A stretch of 64,000 bases of DNA from an uncultured Prevotellaceae bacterium (GTDB taxonomy: Bacteria > Bacteroidota > Bacteroidia > Bacteroidales > Bacteroidaceae). Positions 51,179 through 60,570 of the stretch are shown piece after piece; the stretch's first letter is position 1, and each line of letters opens with the position of its first letter. Both the position numbers and the translations under genes were made by a program. Location: the NCBI GenBank assembly GCA_946406435.1, contig CAMJKP010000003.1:27568-91567 (forward strand). The letters run 5' to 3'. The notes beneath the pieces are model-generated. The model was not told the origin of the DNA and did no database searches. It saw only the letters and a program-made list of their open reading frames with translations.

Positions 51179-52177
51179 ATGGTAAATTACAAAGACCTCG
51201 GCCTCGTAAACACTCGTGAGATGTTTAAGCGCGCCGTTGCTGGTGGTTACGCAATCCCAGCTTTCAACTTCAACACAATGGAGCAGATGCAGGCTATCGT
51301 TATGGCTGCAGTAGAGACAAAGTCACCTGTTATCATGCAGGTTTCTAAGGGTGCTCGTAACTATGCTAACGGTACTATCCTCCGTAACCTTGCTAAGGGT
51401 GCTGTAGAGTACGCTAAGGAGCTTGGTTGTGAGAATCCTGAGATCGTTCTTCACCTTGACCACGGTGATAGCTTCGAGCTCTGTAAGGATTGTATCGACA
51501 ACGGTTTCTCTTCTGTTATGATCGACGGTTCTCACCTCCCATACGAGGAGAACATCGCTCTCGCTAAGAAGGTTGTTGATTACGCTCATCAGTTCGACGT
51601 AACTGTAGAGGCTGAGCTCGGTGTGCTCGCTGGTGTAGAGGATGAGGTTAGTGCTGCTGAATCAACATACACAAAGCCAGAGGAGGTTATCGACTTCTCT
51701 ACACGTACTGGCTGTGATTCTCTCGCTATTTCTATCGGTACTTCACATGGTGCTCACAAGTTCACTCCTGCACAGTGCACACTCGTAAACGGTGTTCTTG
51801 TTCCACCTCCATTGGCATTCGACGTTCTCGCTGAGATCGAGAAGAAGCTTCCTGGATTCCCAATCGTTCTCCACGGTTCTTCTTCAGTTCCTATGGACGA
51901 GGTTAACACAATCAACCAGTACGGTGGTAAGCTCGAGGCTGCTATCGGTATTCCTGAGGAGCAGCTCCGCAAGGCTTCTAAGTCTGCTGTATGTAAGATC
52001 AACATCGACTCTGACTCACGTCTCGCTATGACTGCTGCTATCCGCAAGCATCTTGCTGAGCATCCTGGAGACTTCGATCCACGTCAGTATCTGAAGCCAG
52101 CTCGTGAGAACATGAAGAAGATGTACATCCACAAGATTGTAAACGTACTCGGCTCTGACGGCAAGCTCGCTAAGTAA
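51179..52177 (+). CDS. fba: Class II fructose-bisphosphate aldolase
   Basis: Zinc-dependent aldolase of glycolysis and gluconeogenesis, cleaving fructose 1,6-bisphosphate to DHAP and glyceraldehyde 3-phosphate. 332 residues. Motifs are YAIPAFNFNTMEQMQAI, the metal/catalytic HLDHGDSFE (about 95-103), SVMIDGSHLPYEENI, EAELGVLAGVEDE, SIGTSHGAHKF and LHGSSSVP. Codon usage is very strongly biased (nearly all CGT, GGT, GCT), fitting a highly expressed glycolytic gene. Monocistronic, with a structured leader and a terminator. Confidence 0.97.
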   Translation: MVNYKDLGLVNTREMFKRAVAGGYAIPAFNFNTMEQMQAIVMAAVETKSPVIMQVSKGARNYANGTILRNLAKGAVEYAKELGCENPEIVLHLDHGDSFELCKDCIDNGFSSVMIDGSHLPYEENIALAKKVVDYAHQFDVTVEAELGVLAGVEDEVSAAESTYTKPEEVIDFSTRTGCDSLAISIGTSHGAHKFTPAQCTLVNGVLVPPPLAFDVLAEIEKKLPGFPIVLHGSSSVPMDEVNTINQYGGKLEAAIGIPEEQLRKASKSAVCKINIDSDSRLAMTAAIRKHLAEHPGDFDPRQYLKPARENMKKMYIHKIVNVLGSDGKLAK

Positions 52178-52210
52178 GACAGAGTATTTTCAAATACACA
52201 CAAAACAATT

Positions 52211-52247
52211 TAGGAGATAAACGCCATTCGGGGTTTATCTCCTATTT
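52211..52247 (+). terminator. Rho-independent terminator of fba
   Basis: A 12-bp stem TAGGAGATAAAC / GTTTATCTCCTA with about 10 bases of loop, then TTTATTTTG. Confidence 0.9.
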
Positions 52248-52284
52248 ATTTTGTATTTATTTCAAATCGGGAAAAGCAAGAATG

Positions 52285-52896
52285 TTAAGATTGCAGAATG
52301 TCATCCTTGTATTTCTCAAACAATTCCCTTGTGTACTCTTTCTTCAGATCTGATTCTCTGACAATTTTCCATAATGCAGCAGCAGCTTTCAAACGCTCTT
52401 TAAACACTATGGTCACCTCATCCTCACAGAAATCCTTAACAAACTTATTCCATTGAAGTGCAGATTTATCATATTTTGCATAAATCTTTTCCCCATAGTA
52501 AACATCCAACAAATCTCCCAGCGTAAAGGATTCATCATTGTTTTCCTTTACCGCTTTTGCCGTAGCAACCATGTCAACATTAAATTTGAATGGTTTTACA
52601 CCTGTCTGTTCTGCAAAGAAATCCCGGAATCTATTACCAAATGTAAATCCACATGCAATAAGTCCTGTATTATGATTGAGTTCGGTAATAATATTGTTCT
52701 TTTTACATGAGGGCTTCTTTTCTGGTAAAATCTTCTCTCCTGAGAAATACGCCTTAATAACAGCATTTAGTTCGATTTTACTTCCATTGCATTTGAGTCC
52801 ATGCAATTTGCAGATCTTTATCAATTCATCCCTGTACCAATAATACCTGCTGAATTCATCAAAATCTATAATACTGTCAAATTCAGGTCTGTTCAT
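52285..52896 (-). CDS. SAP-like domain protein (DUF6434-type)
   Basis: 203 residues, no signal peptide. Residues about 18-55 (YYWYRDELIKICKLHGLKCN, then GSKIELNAVIKAYFSG) look like a SAP/HeH helix-turn-helix, often nucleic-acid binding. The remainder, with FTFGNRFRDFFAEQTGVKPF and EDEVTIVFKERLKAAAALWK, fits the small conserved domain that accompanies SAP in such proteins. The cellular role is unknown. It is minus-strand, converging with fba and upstream of ndk with a separate reading frame. Family name given from recognition only. Confidence 0.72.
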   Translation of the reverse strand: MNRPEFDSIIDFDEFSRYYWYRDELIKICKLHGLKCNGSKIELNAVIKAYFSGEKILPEKKPSCKKNNIITELNHNTGLIACGFTFGNRFRDFFAEQTGVKPFKFNVDMVATAKAVKENNDESFTLGDLLDVYYGEKIYAKYDKSALQWNKFVKDFCEDEVTIVFKERLKAAAALWKIVRESDLKKEYTRELFEKYKDDILQS

Positions 52897-52946
52897 TTTG
52901 ACTTCTGACCTTAAAACCTTATAACCTCACAACCTTATAACCTCAT

Positions 52947-53408
52947 TTACAGCTCATCCTTCGCGTAGAAAGAGAGAAGATGCGGCATTTCGTATGAGAA
53001 CAGCTCTTCATCTTTGAAGAAACGCTTGAGCTCTGCAGCAGCTGTTTCCGGACCGTCAGAGGCATGAACGATATTCTCCTGTCCTGACATGCTATAATCT
53101 CCGCGGATCGTGCCAGGAAGCGCCTTACGGCCATTTGTTGAGCCTGCCATCTGACGTACGACCTCAATAGCATCAATACCTTCAAGAGCCATAGCGATAA
53201 CCGGAGTAACCATCATAGAATCACGAAGGATTGGGAAGAAAGGCTTAGAGGCAAGATGAGCATAGTGCTCCTTGAGGATAGCCTCGTCGAGCTGCATCAT
53301 CTTAAGGCCTACAATCTTAAGGCCCTTCTTTTCAAATATAGAGATAATATCACCAATAAGAGAACGCTGAACCGTACAAGGCTTCAGCAAAACTAAAGTT
53401 CTTTCCAT
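52947..53408 (-). CDS. ndk: Nucleoside diphosphate kinase
   Basis: Transfers the gamma-phosphate between nucleoside triphosphates and diphosphates via a phosphohistidine. Start at MERTLVLLKP (ATG 53408, 153 residues). The track's longer start lies in a G-rich palindrome remnant. Active-site motif NIVHASDGPETAAAEL has the catalytic His near residue 115. GRKALPGTIRGDYS is also typical. Complete. Upstream is a decayed palindrome (CCCCTCCC..GGGAGGGG). Confidence 0.96.
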   Translation of the reverse strand: MERTLVLLKPCTVQRSLIGDIISIFEKKGLKIVGLKMMQLDEAILKEHYAHLASKPFFPILRDSMMVTPVIAMALEGIDAIEVVRQMAGSTNGRKALPGTIRGDYSMSGQENIVHASDGPETAAAELKRFFKDEELFSYEMPHLLSFYAKDEL

Positions 53409-53492
53409 TTGTAATATAAAGACCCACCCCCTTGCCCCTCCCATAAAGGGAGGGGAGTAAATACACTATATTACCTTGGGGCGAATATCATG

Positions 53493-53527
53493 TTAATTGT
53501 TAATTGTTAATTATTAATTGTTAATTG
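53493..53527 (+). repeat. 7-bp-period array (TTAATTG type)
   Basis: Five tandem heptamers TTAATTG, TTAATTG, TTAATTA, TTAATTG, TTAATTG, ending 7 bases from the stop codon of the GDSL-like gene. Confidence 0.92.
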
Positions 53528-53534
53528 CAGATTA

Positions 53535-55505
53535 CTACTTCTTACCAGTTGTTACCGGTTTCTTTACCGCAGCACCAGTTTTTGGCGCTGGCTTAGGTGC
53601 AGGCTTAGAGGCTGTGGAACCAGTCTTTGTTGCTGTACCTCCAGTCTTGGATGGTGTGGATGTGCTACCAGACTTAGATGCCGGTCTTCTTGTTGTTGTC
53701 TTCTTTGGAGGAGCAGGTACATCAGTCAATATGCCCTTGATTTTCACATCAGATATACCGAGGGTCTTGCCACGCACTTTTTCTGATACTCTCTGCCAAG
53801 GATATACACGAAGATAGATGCTCTGTCCCTGTGGTACTCTCTTCAACAGTTCCTTTGTGACAGTATTACTCTTATCCTTCGGAATCCTGTTACCTTCTGC
53901 TATAAGCTCAGGCTCTGAGAAATCATCATTTGTAGAGAGATATACACTATAGCAGCTGTTGCTACCGCCAAAGCCACATACATCCAAAGTCACATCGCTA
54001 ATAGTCAATATCTTGCCATTAGGCACTTTTGCCTTGAACTCGATGTATCTTGTAGAGACCTTGTCGTAATCAACGCTAGGCCATATATCACCGTCGATAT
54101 TGAAGAGCATCATCTCCCTATGTCCACGTGGAGAGACAGGCACCTTCGTGTGGTTCTCGATGGTCATCTCAGACATCGTAGCCTCAGATGCCTCAAGCGA
54201 CCTGGTAAGTGCAGACGTTGACTTATTGGCAAGTGTCCATGAAGCGAAAGCCTCTTCTCCGGCAGCCTTGTCAATATTCTCAATTTTTATTACCTGTCTC
54301 TTTGTTAGTGTTTCATCATCTACAGTCAGTTGGCAAGCTACGACTCCGCCCTTGCTTGTATTGGCACGAACATAGACAGGAGCCATAAATGTAGAGTTGT
54401 TATATTTAATTTCTACAGACTCACTCCATTTGCTCTTATCCAACGAAATCGTAAAGCCGTTATCTACAGAGACCTTCACAAGACCGTCCTTTGTTGGCAT
54501 CTCAAAACCGGAAACGGTAAATTTCTTGATTACCTCAGAACCAACGTATGCCAGTCCCATGTCACCATTGTATGGAGTCACAAAAGCGCCCTTGTTGATA
54601 ACCACCTCATCGGCAAGTGCCTGAAGAATCGCCTTTTTCTTTGGATTTGTCTCGCTTGAAGCCTGTCTTCTCAGCAGGAAACCAAACTCGCGTGCTATCA
54701 AGGAAGCTCCGAGGGCTGTAGTATGAGTCTTGTCAGATGGATAGAAGATATGACTGTTACAATAAGAATACCCGTATTTGGCAAACAATATTGCAGTCTG
54801 GTCAGTAAGGTTGATGAAAGGAACATCGTCAAACTCGTTTGCCACCTCTTTTGCAGATGCAGTATAGTCATAGGTATGGTCGCCGACACCAACCTTCTCA
54901 CCTTCAAAGAGTGTCTTGTTTCTAATAACAGAATAGCTCTCGCCCAAGTCGTGCTTTCCTGACCTTGAGATTCTCTTACCATCCTCTGTGAAGTTCTTAC
55001 GGCAAACAGAGCCTACGACAATAGGCTTTACACCCATCTCCTTTGCTTCCTTAATGAACTTGCGGATATACTCCTTGTAGGTCTCAAATGGAGTGGTACC
55101 ACGATAGTCAACACCGCTTATTCTGTGTAATGCTCCCTGACGGGTAAAATACTCCTTGAGTTCCGCACCATCAGCCCCATCATTCTTCTCATCATTATGG
55201 GCAAACTGGATCAGCAGGAAGTCACCTTCATGCATCTCATTCTTTCCGCCTTTGAGAAGACTTTGCCATAATGGTGTCTCCACATAGTAAGACTTGCTCG
55301 AAGCTCCAGACTTACCACGATTGTTGATTGAGATATTATCGGTAAAGTATTGCTGGAGCATCTGCACCCAACCAAACTTATCGGTGTCATCTTCCAACAT
55401 TGTGGCATCACCGATAGTATGTATCTTCTTTTGGGGACCTGCAGAGAATGCCACCGAGAAGGCGGCAAACAAGCAAGCTATTGTAGTTATTATCCTTTTA
55501 TTCAT
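53535..55505 (-). CDS. SGNH/GDSL-type secreted protein lacking the catalytic serine
   Basis: 656 residues from ATG 55505. The track's earlier start is unnecessary. Signal peptide ends AAFSVAFSA. Residues about 25-270 follow the rhamnogalacturonan acetylesterase-like SGNH fold: block I reads IHTIGDATMLED where active enzymes have GDS. Block II is NRGKSGASS, block III LLIQFAHNDEKND, and block V SDKTHTTALGA retains Asp and His. The nucleophile Ser is replaced by Ala (codon GCC). Beta domains follow. The last 60 residues are a Lys/Thr/Ser/Pro/Ala tail. It may bind rather than cleave carbohydrate esters. Confidence 0.85.
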   Translation of the reverse strand: MNKRIITTIACLFAAFSVAFSAGPQKKIHTIGDATMLEDDTDKFGWVQMLQQYFTDNISINNRGKSGASSKSYYVETPLWQSLLKGGKNEMHEGDFLLIQFAHNDEKNDGADGAELKEYFTRQGALHRISGVDYRGTTPFETYKEYIRKFIKEAKEMGVKPIVVGSVCRKNFTEDGKRISRSGKHDLGESYSVIRNKTLFEGEKVGVGDHTYDYTASAKEVANEFDDVPFINLTDQTAILFAKYGYSYCNSHIFYPSDKTHTTALGASLIAREFGFLLRRQASSETNPKKKAILQALADEVVINKGAFVTPYNGDMGLAYVGSEVIKKFTVSGFEMPTKDGLVKVSVDNGFTISLDKSKWSESVEIKYNNSTFMAPVYVRANTSKGGVVACQLTVDDETLTKRQVIKIENIDKAAGEEAFASWTLANKSTSALTRSLEASEATMSEMTIENHTKVPVSPRGHREMMLFNIDGDIWPSVDYDKVSTRYIEFKAKVPNGKILTISDVTLDVCGFGGSNSCYSVYLSTNDDFSEPELIAEGNRIPKDKSNTVTKELLKRVPQGQSIYLRVYPWQRVSEKVRGKTLGISDVKIKGILTDVPAPPKKTTTRRPASKSGSTSTPSKTGGTATKTGSTASKPAPKPAPKTGAAVKKPVTTGKK

Positions 55506-55643
55506 ATCCTTTATTTTTTTATATATGTCCATAATAGTCTGGCTGCATTTCTGCTTTTAGAATATTAAGAACGAATCCTAAAGAGAACGAAACACTTCCC
55601 CCACTTCGGAATTGTTATCCCCCTATCTTATCATTTTCTTTTT

Positions 55644-56399
55644 TTATCTGATTACAAATCCTGATAATATGCGACCGCATTTCACCTCGCCCTTCTGCTC
55701 TCTTCTTGCAGAAAAGAACCTCTCGTCAGTATAGGTATCAATCGGGCTAACCTCTATATTTTCCGCCAATACGCCAAGCGAGAGTAACTGGCCACGGTTT
55801 ATTTCCTTCAAGTCAAGATGAAGTCGCTTTTCATCAGTTGGTTGGCTTACATTCATCTTTGGAAGACGTACAGATACCTTTTCGATATCAAAGCCCTCAT
55901 TTATGAATGTCTCCCCTACCTCATCTCCGACCTCGAAACTCTCAAGACTAATGCCCGGACCTATTGCAGCCATGCATTTCGCAGGATTTGTGCCGAAAGT
56001 CTCTTGCATCTTTACAAGTGACTTCTCCACGATTCTTTTTACCGTTCCTTTCCAGCCTGCGTGGATGGCAGCAGCTGCATGATGCTCGGGGTCATAGACC
56101 AATACTGGAATGCAGTCGGCCGTTGATATACCCATAATCACATCAGGAACATTACTAATGACAGCATCTATGCCTTCGAGTCTGTTTTTTCTTTCCTCTT
56201 CTGGCAATGCCAAGAAATCCTCTGTTATGCGAAAAACATTATCAGTATGAGTCTGATGGGGATATAAGCCGTTCTTTATCTTACCCTGAATACTTGGAAA
56301 ATGACAGATAAGCGCTTCACTAATCCTTTGCATATCGCGACCTTGAGTGCGATCGGTAGTGAAAGCGATTATGTCCTTTCCGAGGTTGTATAATTCCAT
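55644..56399 (-). CDS. pgeF: YfiH/PgeF-type purine nucleoside phosphorylase (laccase-like fold)
   Basis: 251 residues of the multicopper-polyphenol-oxidase-like (DUF152) family. Members act as purine nucleoside phosphorylases/deaminases and in E. coli correct peptidoglycan errors. Metal and active-site motifs are YPHQTHTDNV, STADCIPVLVYDPEHHA, IHAGWKGTVKRI, CMAAIGPGISLESFEVG and the C-terminal TYTDERFFSARREQKG. It starts 4 bases after obgE, so it is the last gene of the hpt-adk-obgE-pgeF unit. Confidence 0.9.
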   Translation of the reverse strand: MELYNLGKDIIAFTTDRTQGRDMQRISEALICHFPSIQGKIKNGLYPHQTHTDNVFRITEDFLALPEEERKNRLEGIDAVISNVPDVIMGISTADCIPVLVYDPEHHAAAAIHAGWKGTVKRIVEKSLVKMQETFGTNPAKCMAAIGPGISLESFEVGDEVGETFINEGFDIEKVSVRLPKMNVSQPTDEKRLHLDLKEINRGQLLSLGVLAENIEVSPIDTYTDERFFSARREQKGEVKCGRILSGFVIR

Positions 56400-56402
56400 T
56401 GC

Positions 56403-57635
56403 CTAATTCTCCTTTTGCTCTTCAGCATCTTCGAGGTCTTCAACATCCTCAATGTCGATATACTCAATATCGTCGGCATCCTCGATGTCATCAAATTCTT
56501 CATCGTCTTCGTCATCGTATCCGCCACCGTATATTTCCTCATCGGCATCACGGTCCTCTTCAAATACCTCTGCTGCGAGATATGAAAGGTCTTTGTCACG
56601 ATGTACGAGAGTATCACCTGCAATGACACCTGCAATCTTATTGCTTTCAGAATTGAGTTCCTTCCAAAGTACGTCCTTCAGTTCTTCAAGTCCCTGCCCC
56701 GTAACAGCGGAGATAAACACTACCTGAAGATCATCTGGCAACGTTTCCTTCAGCATCTCGATAAGCTCATCGTCAAGCAAGTCGCACTTGGTGACAGCCA
56801 GAACACGATGTTTCTGAAGCATCTCTGGATTGAACTGTTCCAGCTCATTAAGCAGAAGCTGATATTCCTTCTTGATATCATCAGTATCACCCGGAACCAT
56901 GAACAGCAACAGGGAGTTGCGCTCAATATGGCGAAGGAAACGAAGACCAAGACCTTTACCCTCGGCTGCTCCTTCGATGATTCCCGGGATATCAGCCATT
57001 ACAAATGACTGGTTATCACGATACCCCACGATACCAAGACTTGGCTCAAGAGTGGTAAAAGGATAGTTTGCTATCTTTGGACGAGCAGAGGATAATGCAG
57101 AAAGGAGAGTTGACTTTCCGGCATTAGGAAGTCCTACAAGACCGACATCAGCAAGGAGTTTCAACTCCATGATGATAGTCATCTCCTGCATAGGTTCACC
57201 CGGTTGTGCATAGCGAGGAGCCTGATTGGTAGCTGTACGGAACTGGAAGTTGCCCAGACCACCACGACCACCTTTCAGCAGAACCACTTCCTGCTTGTCT
57301 TCCATAACATCGCAGACATACTTACCGGTCTCGGCATTATACACGACAGTACCGCAAGGAACATCAATATAGATATCCTTGCCGTTAGTGCCATGACACT
57401 TGTCACGACCGCCATTGCCACCGTGCTCTGCGTAGATATGACGCTGGTAACGAAGATGGAGAAGAGTCCAATAGTTGTGGTTGCCGCGAAGGATTATGCT
57501 TCCGCCATTACCACCATCACCACCGTCAGGTCCACCGTTAGGGTTGTATTTCACATGACGAAGATGCATAGAACCTCGTCCTCCCTTGCCCGAACGGCAT
57601 TGTATCTTTACGTAGTCTACGAAATTACTTTCCAA
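56403..57635 (-). CDS. obgE: GTPase ObgE/CgtA
   Basis: Ribosome-associated GTPase involved in 50S assembly and stress response. 410 residues. The glycine-rich Obg fold (about 1-160: [35 protein letters not shown]) precedes the G domain with [39 protein letters not shown] and [12 protein letters not shown]. Instead of an OCT domain there is an acidic Asp/Glu-rich tail (about 355-410). The only plausible start is TTG at 57635 (ESNFVDY). No in-frame ATG or GTG precedes it. Confidence 0.95.
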   Translation of the reverse strand: MESNFVDYVKIQCRSGKGGRGSMHLRHVKYNPNGGPDGGDGGNGGSIILRGNHNYWTLLHLRYQRHIYAEHGGNGGRDKCHGTNGKDIYIDVPCGTVVYNAETGKYVCDVMEDKQEVVLLKGGRGGLGNFQFRTATNQAPRYAQPGEPMQEMTIIMELKLLADVGLVGLPNAGKSTLLSALSSARPKIANYPFTTLEPSLGIVGYRDNQSFVMADIPGIIEGAAEGKGLGLRFLRHIERNSLLLFMVPGDTDDIKKEYQLLLNELEQFNPEMLQKHRVLAVTKCDLLDDELIEMLKETLPDDLQVVFISAVTGQGLEELKDVLWKELNSESNKIAGVIAGDTLVHRDKDLSYLAAEVFEEDRDADEEIYGGGYDDEDDEEFDDIEDADDIEYIDIEDVEDLEDAEEQKEN

Positions 57636-57659
57636 GTCTGAAAGGCTTTTTATTTATAA

Positions 57660-57727
57660 AATTTACCATGTACAAAATTTACAACTCCTGTACTGCACAG
57701 CAAATTGTACTTTGTACATGGTAAATT
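57660..57727. repeat. Inverted repeat (ATTTACCATGTACAAA type) between obgE and adk
   Basis: Perfect 17-bp arms AATTTACCATGTACAAA (57660-57676) and TTTGTACATGGTAAATT (57711-57727), in the same sequence family as the heptamer array at 23401. It lies within the presumed adk-obgE transcript. Confidence 0.9.
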
Positions 57728-57738
57728 ATACTTTGTTT

Positions 57739-58308
57739 TTACTTCTTGATTGCAGCGCTAATCTCAGCGTAGATTTCATCAATAGAACCTACACCGTTAA
57801 TCTTAGCATATTTGCCCTGCTGAATATAGAAATCCTTAAGAGGAAGTGTCTGAGAATAGTATGTGTCAAGACGCTTCTTAGCTGTCTCCTCATTATCATC
57901 AGCACGACCGCTTGTCTTACCACGAGCAATGATACGCTTGATAAGCTCAGCATCATCAACCTCAAGACCGATAACTACGTTCACCTCCTGACCACGCTCC
58001 TTGAGCATAGCGTCGAGAGCCTCTGCCTGAGCAATAGTACGTGGGAAACCGTCGAAGATAACACCCTTGATATCCTTACCCTTAGAATCGAGAGTTGATG
58101 CAAGCATGTCAACAATAAGTGAATCTGGAACGAGCTTACCCTCGTTGATATAAGCAGAAGCTGTCTTGCCAAGCTCTGTACCAGCCTTGATTTCTGCACG
58201 AAGCACGTCACCAGTAGAGATGTGCTCAACTCCAAATTCAGCGATAATCTTATCGCTCTGTGTACCTTTTCCTGAACCAGGTGCACCGAAAATTACGATG
58301 TTCTTCAT
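57739..58308 (-). CDS. adk: Adenylate kinase
   Basis: Catalyses ATP + AMP to 2 ADP. 189 residues, the short-lid form. Walker A is FGAPGSGKGTQSDKI (residues 6-20). AMP-binding STGDVLRAEIKAGTELGK and FDGFPRTIAQAEALD follow. The lid segment IARGKTSGRADDNEETAKKR has no zinc cysteines. It lies between hpt and obgE on the minus strand. Confidence 0.97.
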   Translation of the reverse strand: MKNIVIFGAPGSGKGTQSDKIIAEFGVEHISTGDVLRAEIKAGTELGKTASAYINEGKLVPDSLIVDMLASTLDSKGKDIKGVIFDGFPRTIAQAEALDAMLKERGQEVNVVIGLEVDDAELIKRIIARGKTSGRADDNEETAKKRLDTYYSQTLPLKDFYIQQGKYAKINGVGSIDEIYAEISAAIKK

Positions 58309-58373
58309 CTTTTATACCTTATTTGAAATGTTTTATGTTTAAACTATTATCCTATTTCCTTCTATATTTACAG

Positions 58374-58404
58374 ATTGTACTTTGAAATTGTACATTGTAC
58401 ATGA
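58374..58404. repeat. TTGTAC/TACATT-type repeat between adk and hpt
   Basis: ATTGTACTTTGAAATTGTAC followed by ATTGTACATGAAATT. It is related to the 23401 and 57660 elements and again lies in a short gap between operon genes. Confidence 0.7.
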
Positions 58405-58406
58405 AA

Positions 58407-58943
58407 TTATTGGCAGAGGGTATATACATCCCTCAACTGTCTACCAGCCTCGTTGTAGTCAAGTCCATAACCAACAATGAAGTCGTCTGGTATAATCATT
58501 GCCGGATAATCAACTTTCAGGTCAACCTTCAGTTTCGACGGTTTGAAGAAGAGAGAGCAGATAACAGATGAAGCCACGCCCTTGCTTTCAAGAATGCTTT
58601 TCATCTTTAGCAACGTATTGCCACTCTCTACGATGTCCTCAATAATGATGACATCTCTACCCGTTATATCAGAATTAACTCCTATCAGTTCCTCTACCTT
58701 ACCGGTAGTCTGTGTTCCGCTGTATGAAGAAAGTTTTACAAAGCTAACCTCACATGGGATGGTCAGTTCACGAACGAAATCAGCACAGAACATAAATGAT
58801 CCATTGAGTACAGAGAGAATCAGCGGGCACTTCCCTTCATAGTCCTTGTTGATTTTCTCAGCAACGGCTTTCACGCTCTTGAGAATCTCAGCCTCAGGAA
58901 TACTCAACTCGAACGTCTTATCGTGTAATTTGACCCTTTTCAT
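58407..58943 (-). CDS. hpt: Hypoxanthine phosphoribosyltransferase
   Basis: Purine salvage enzyme converting hypoxanthine or guanine plus PRPP to IMP or GMP. 178 residues. VLNGSFMFCADFVREL and the PRPP-binding signature VIIIEDIVESGNTLLKMKSI are present, with the purine-contacting PDDFIVGYGLDYNEAGRQL near the C terminus. It is first in the hpt-adk-obgE-pgeF unit and diverges from nnrD. Confidence 0.96.
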   Translation of the reverse strand: MKRVKLHDKTFELSIPEAEILKSVKAVAEKINKDYEGKCPLILSVLNGSFMFCADFVRELTIPCEVSFVKLSSYSGTQTTGKVEELIGVNSDITGRDVIIIEDIVESGNTLLKMKSILESKGVASSVICSLFFKPSKLKVDLKVDYPAMIIPDDFIVGYGLDYNEAGRQLRDVYTLCQ

Positions 58944-58967
58944 TAATACTAAATGCTAAATTTGGTA

Positions 58968-59026
58968 CAAAATTACTAAAAAAAAAGGAGAAACTGCTCA
59001 ATAATGACTAAAATTTAGTATTTTTG
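58968..59026. promoter_or_regulatory. Divergent -7 boxes for hpt and nnrD
   Basis: Minus strand TAATTTTG at 58975-58968 (hpt) and plus strand TATTTTTG at 59019-59026 (nnrD). Both match TAnnTTTG. Clear -33 TTTG boxes are not seen at the right distance. Confidence 0.55.
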
Positions 59027-59043
59027 CACTCATAAATCACAAA

Positions 59044-60558
59044 ATGATGAAAATATTTACGAGTTCACAGATCCACGAACTGGATAAATACACGATAGAG
59101 AATGAACCGATTTCCTCTATTGACCTGATGGAGAGGGCTGCCAGAGCTCTCACCCAAGCAATTATGGACACATGGGATGTAGAAACTCCTGTCGTTGTAT
59201 TTGCCGGACCAGGAAACAATGGTGGTGATGCTCTTGCAGTTGCAAGGATGCTTGCAGACAGGCACTATACAGTAGAGGCTTTCCTCTTCAATACAAGTGG
59301 CCGTCTGTCGCCTGTTTGTGAAGAGAATCGTGATATTCTCAAGAAACGCCACAACTTCAAGACGTTCACAGAGGTGGTTCAGGAGTTTGATCCTCCTGTT
59401 CTTACCAAGGATGTCCTTGTGGTTGACGGTCTTTTCGGCTCTGGAATCAACAAGCCGTTGTCTGGCGGATATGCTGCTCTCGTAAAATATGTGAACTCAT
59501 CAGAAGCTCAAGTTGTGAGCATCGACCTCCCATCAGGAATGATGACCGAGGACAATACCTACAACGTAAAGGCAAACATCATTCGTGCAGATGTGACTCT
59601 GACTCTTGGCTGCAAGAAACTCTGTATGATGATGCCAGACCTTCAGCCACTTCTCGGACATATCCGTGTGCTCGATATAGATCTCAGTCAGGAGTTTATT
59701 GACAAGACCGAGACTCAGTATAGTATCATTGAGGAAGATGAAATCCGCAGGATGTTCATTCCTCGTGATGATTTCGTTCACAAGGGCAACATGGGACATG
59801 CGCTTATCATTGCTGGCTCCTATGGAATGGCAGGAGCTGCCGTTCTTGCTACTCGTGCATGTCTCCGTTCTGGTGTAGGAAAAGTGACTATACATACGCC
59901 AAAGCGCAACTACGATATCATGTCAATCTCTGTTCCCGAGGCTATTATGCAGTTGGATAAGGAAGAGACTATTTTCACACAGCCTGCTGATTCCGAAGGA
60001 TATGAGGCAATAGGCATTGGTCCAGGTCTTGGACAGAGCGAGAATACAGCAATAGCTGTTATTGCCCAGATAAGAAGCAATAAGACTCCTATGGTAATTG
60101 ATGCTGATGCCCTCAACATACTGTCAACTCACAAGGCATGGATGCAACAGTTGCCAGAGGGACTGATTCTCACTCCTCATCCTCGTGAACTCGACCGTCT
60201 TGTCGGCGTTTCTTCTACTGATGACTTTGAACGTCTCACACGAGCTCGCGAACTTTCTCAGCAGCTTAGGGCTTACGTTATACTGAAAGGTCACTATTCC
60301 GCTTTATGTATGCCTAACGGACATATCATATTCAACTCAACTGGTAATGCAGGAATGGCAACTGCAGGTTCTGGAGATGTACTTACAGGTATCATTACAG
60401 CGTTTCTTGCTCGTGGCTACTCACGTGAGAATGCAGCAATAATGGGTATGTATCTCCACGGATTTGCTGGTGACCTCGCAGCAAGCGAACTTGGTGAGGA
60501 AAGCCTCACAGCAAGTGACATTATCAATTACCTCCCAAAGGCTTTCTGCCAGTTATAG
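59044..60558 (+). CDS. nnrD: Bifunctional NAD(P)H-hydrate epimerase / ADP-dependent dehydratase
   Basis: Repairs damaged NAD(P)HX. 504 residues (ATG 59044 or the adjacent 59047). The N-terminal epimerase domain (about 1-215, YjeF_N) has FAGPGNNGGDALAVARML and VDGLFGSGINKPLSG. The C-terminal ribokinase-like dehydratase (about 230-500) has HKGNMGHALIIAGSYGMAGA, VIDADALNIL, LILTPHPRELDRL and the final NAGMATAGSGDVLTGIITAF. Both halves are complete. A small secreted-protein gene follows 12 bases later. Confidence 0.96.
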   Translation: MMKIFTSSQIHELDKYTIENEPISSIDLMERAARALTQAIMDTWDVETPVVVFAGPGNNGGDALAVARMLADRHYTVEAFLFNTSGRLSPVCEENRDILKKRHNFKTFTEVVQEFDPPVLTKDVLVVDGLFGSGINKPLSGGYAALVKYVNSSEAQVVSIDLPSGMMTEDNTYNVKANIIRADVTLTLGCKKLCMMMPDLQPLLGHIRVLDIDLSQEFIDKTETQYSIIEEDEIRRMFIPRDDFVHKGNMGHALIIAGSYGMAGAAVLATRACLRSGVGKVTIHTPKRNYDIMSISVPEAIMQLDKEETIFTQPADSEGYEAIGIGPGLGQSENTAIAVIAQIRSNKTPMVIDADALNILSTHKAWMQQLPEGLILTPHPRELDRLVGVSSTDDFERLTRARELSQQLRAYVILKGHYSALCMPNGHIIFNSTGNAGMATAGSGDVLTGIITAFLARGYSRENAAIMGMYLHGFAGDLAASELGEESLTASDIINYLPKAFCQL

Positions 60559-60570
60559 TTTAGATTACCT

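Noticed and set aside
53409-53446. Longer ndk start
   Set aside because: The extra 12 residues (GGARGWV..) come from a G-rich palindrome remnant. MERTLVLLKP is the normal Ndk start.
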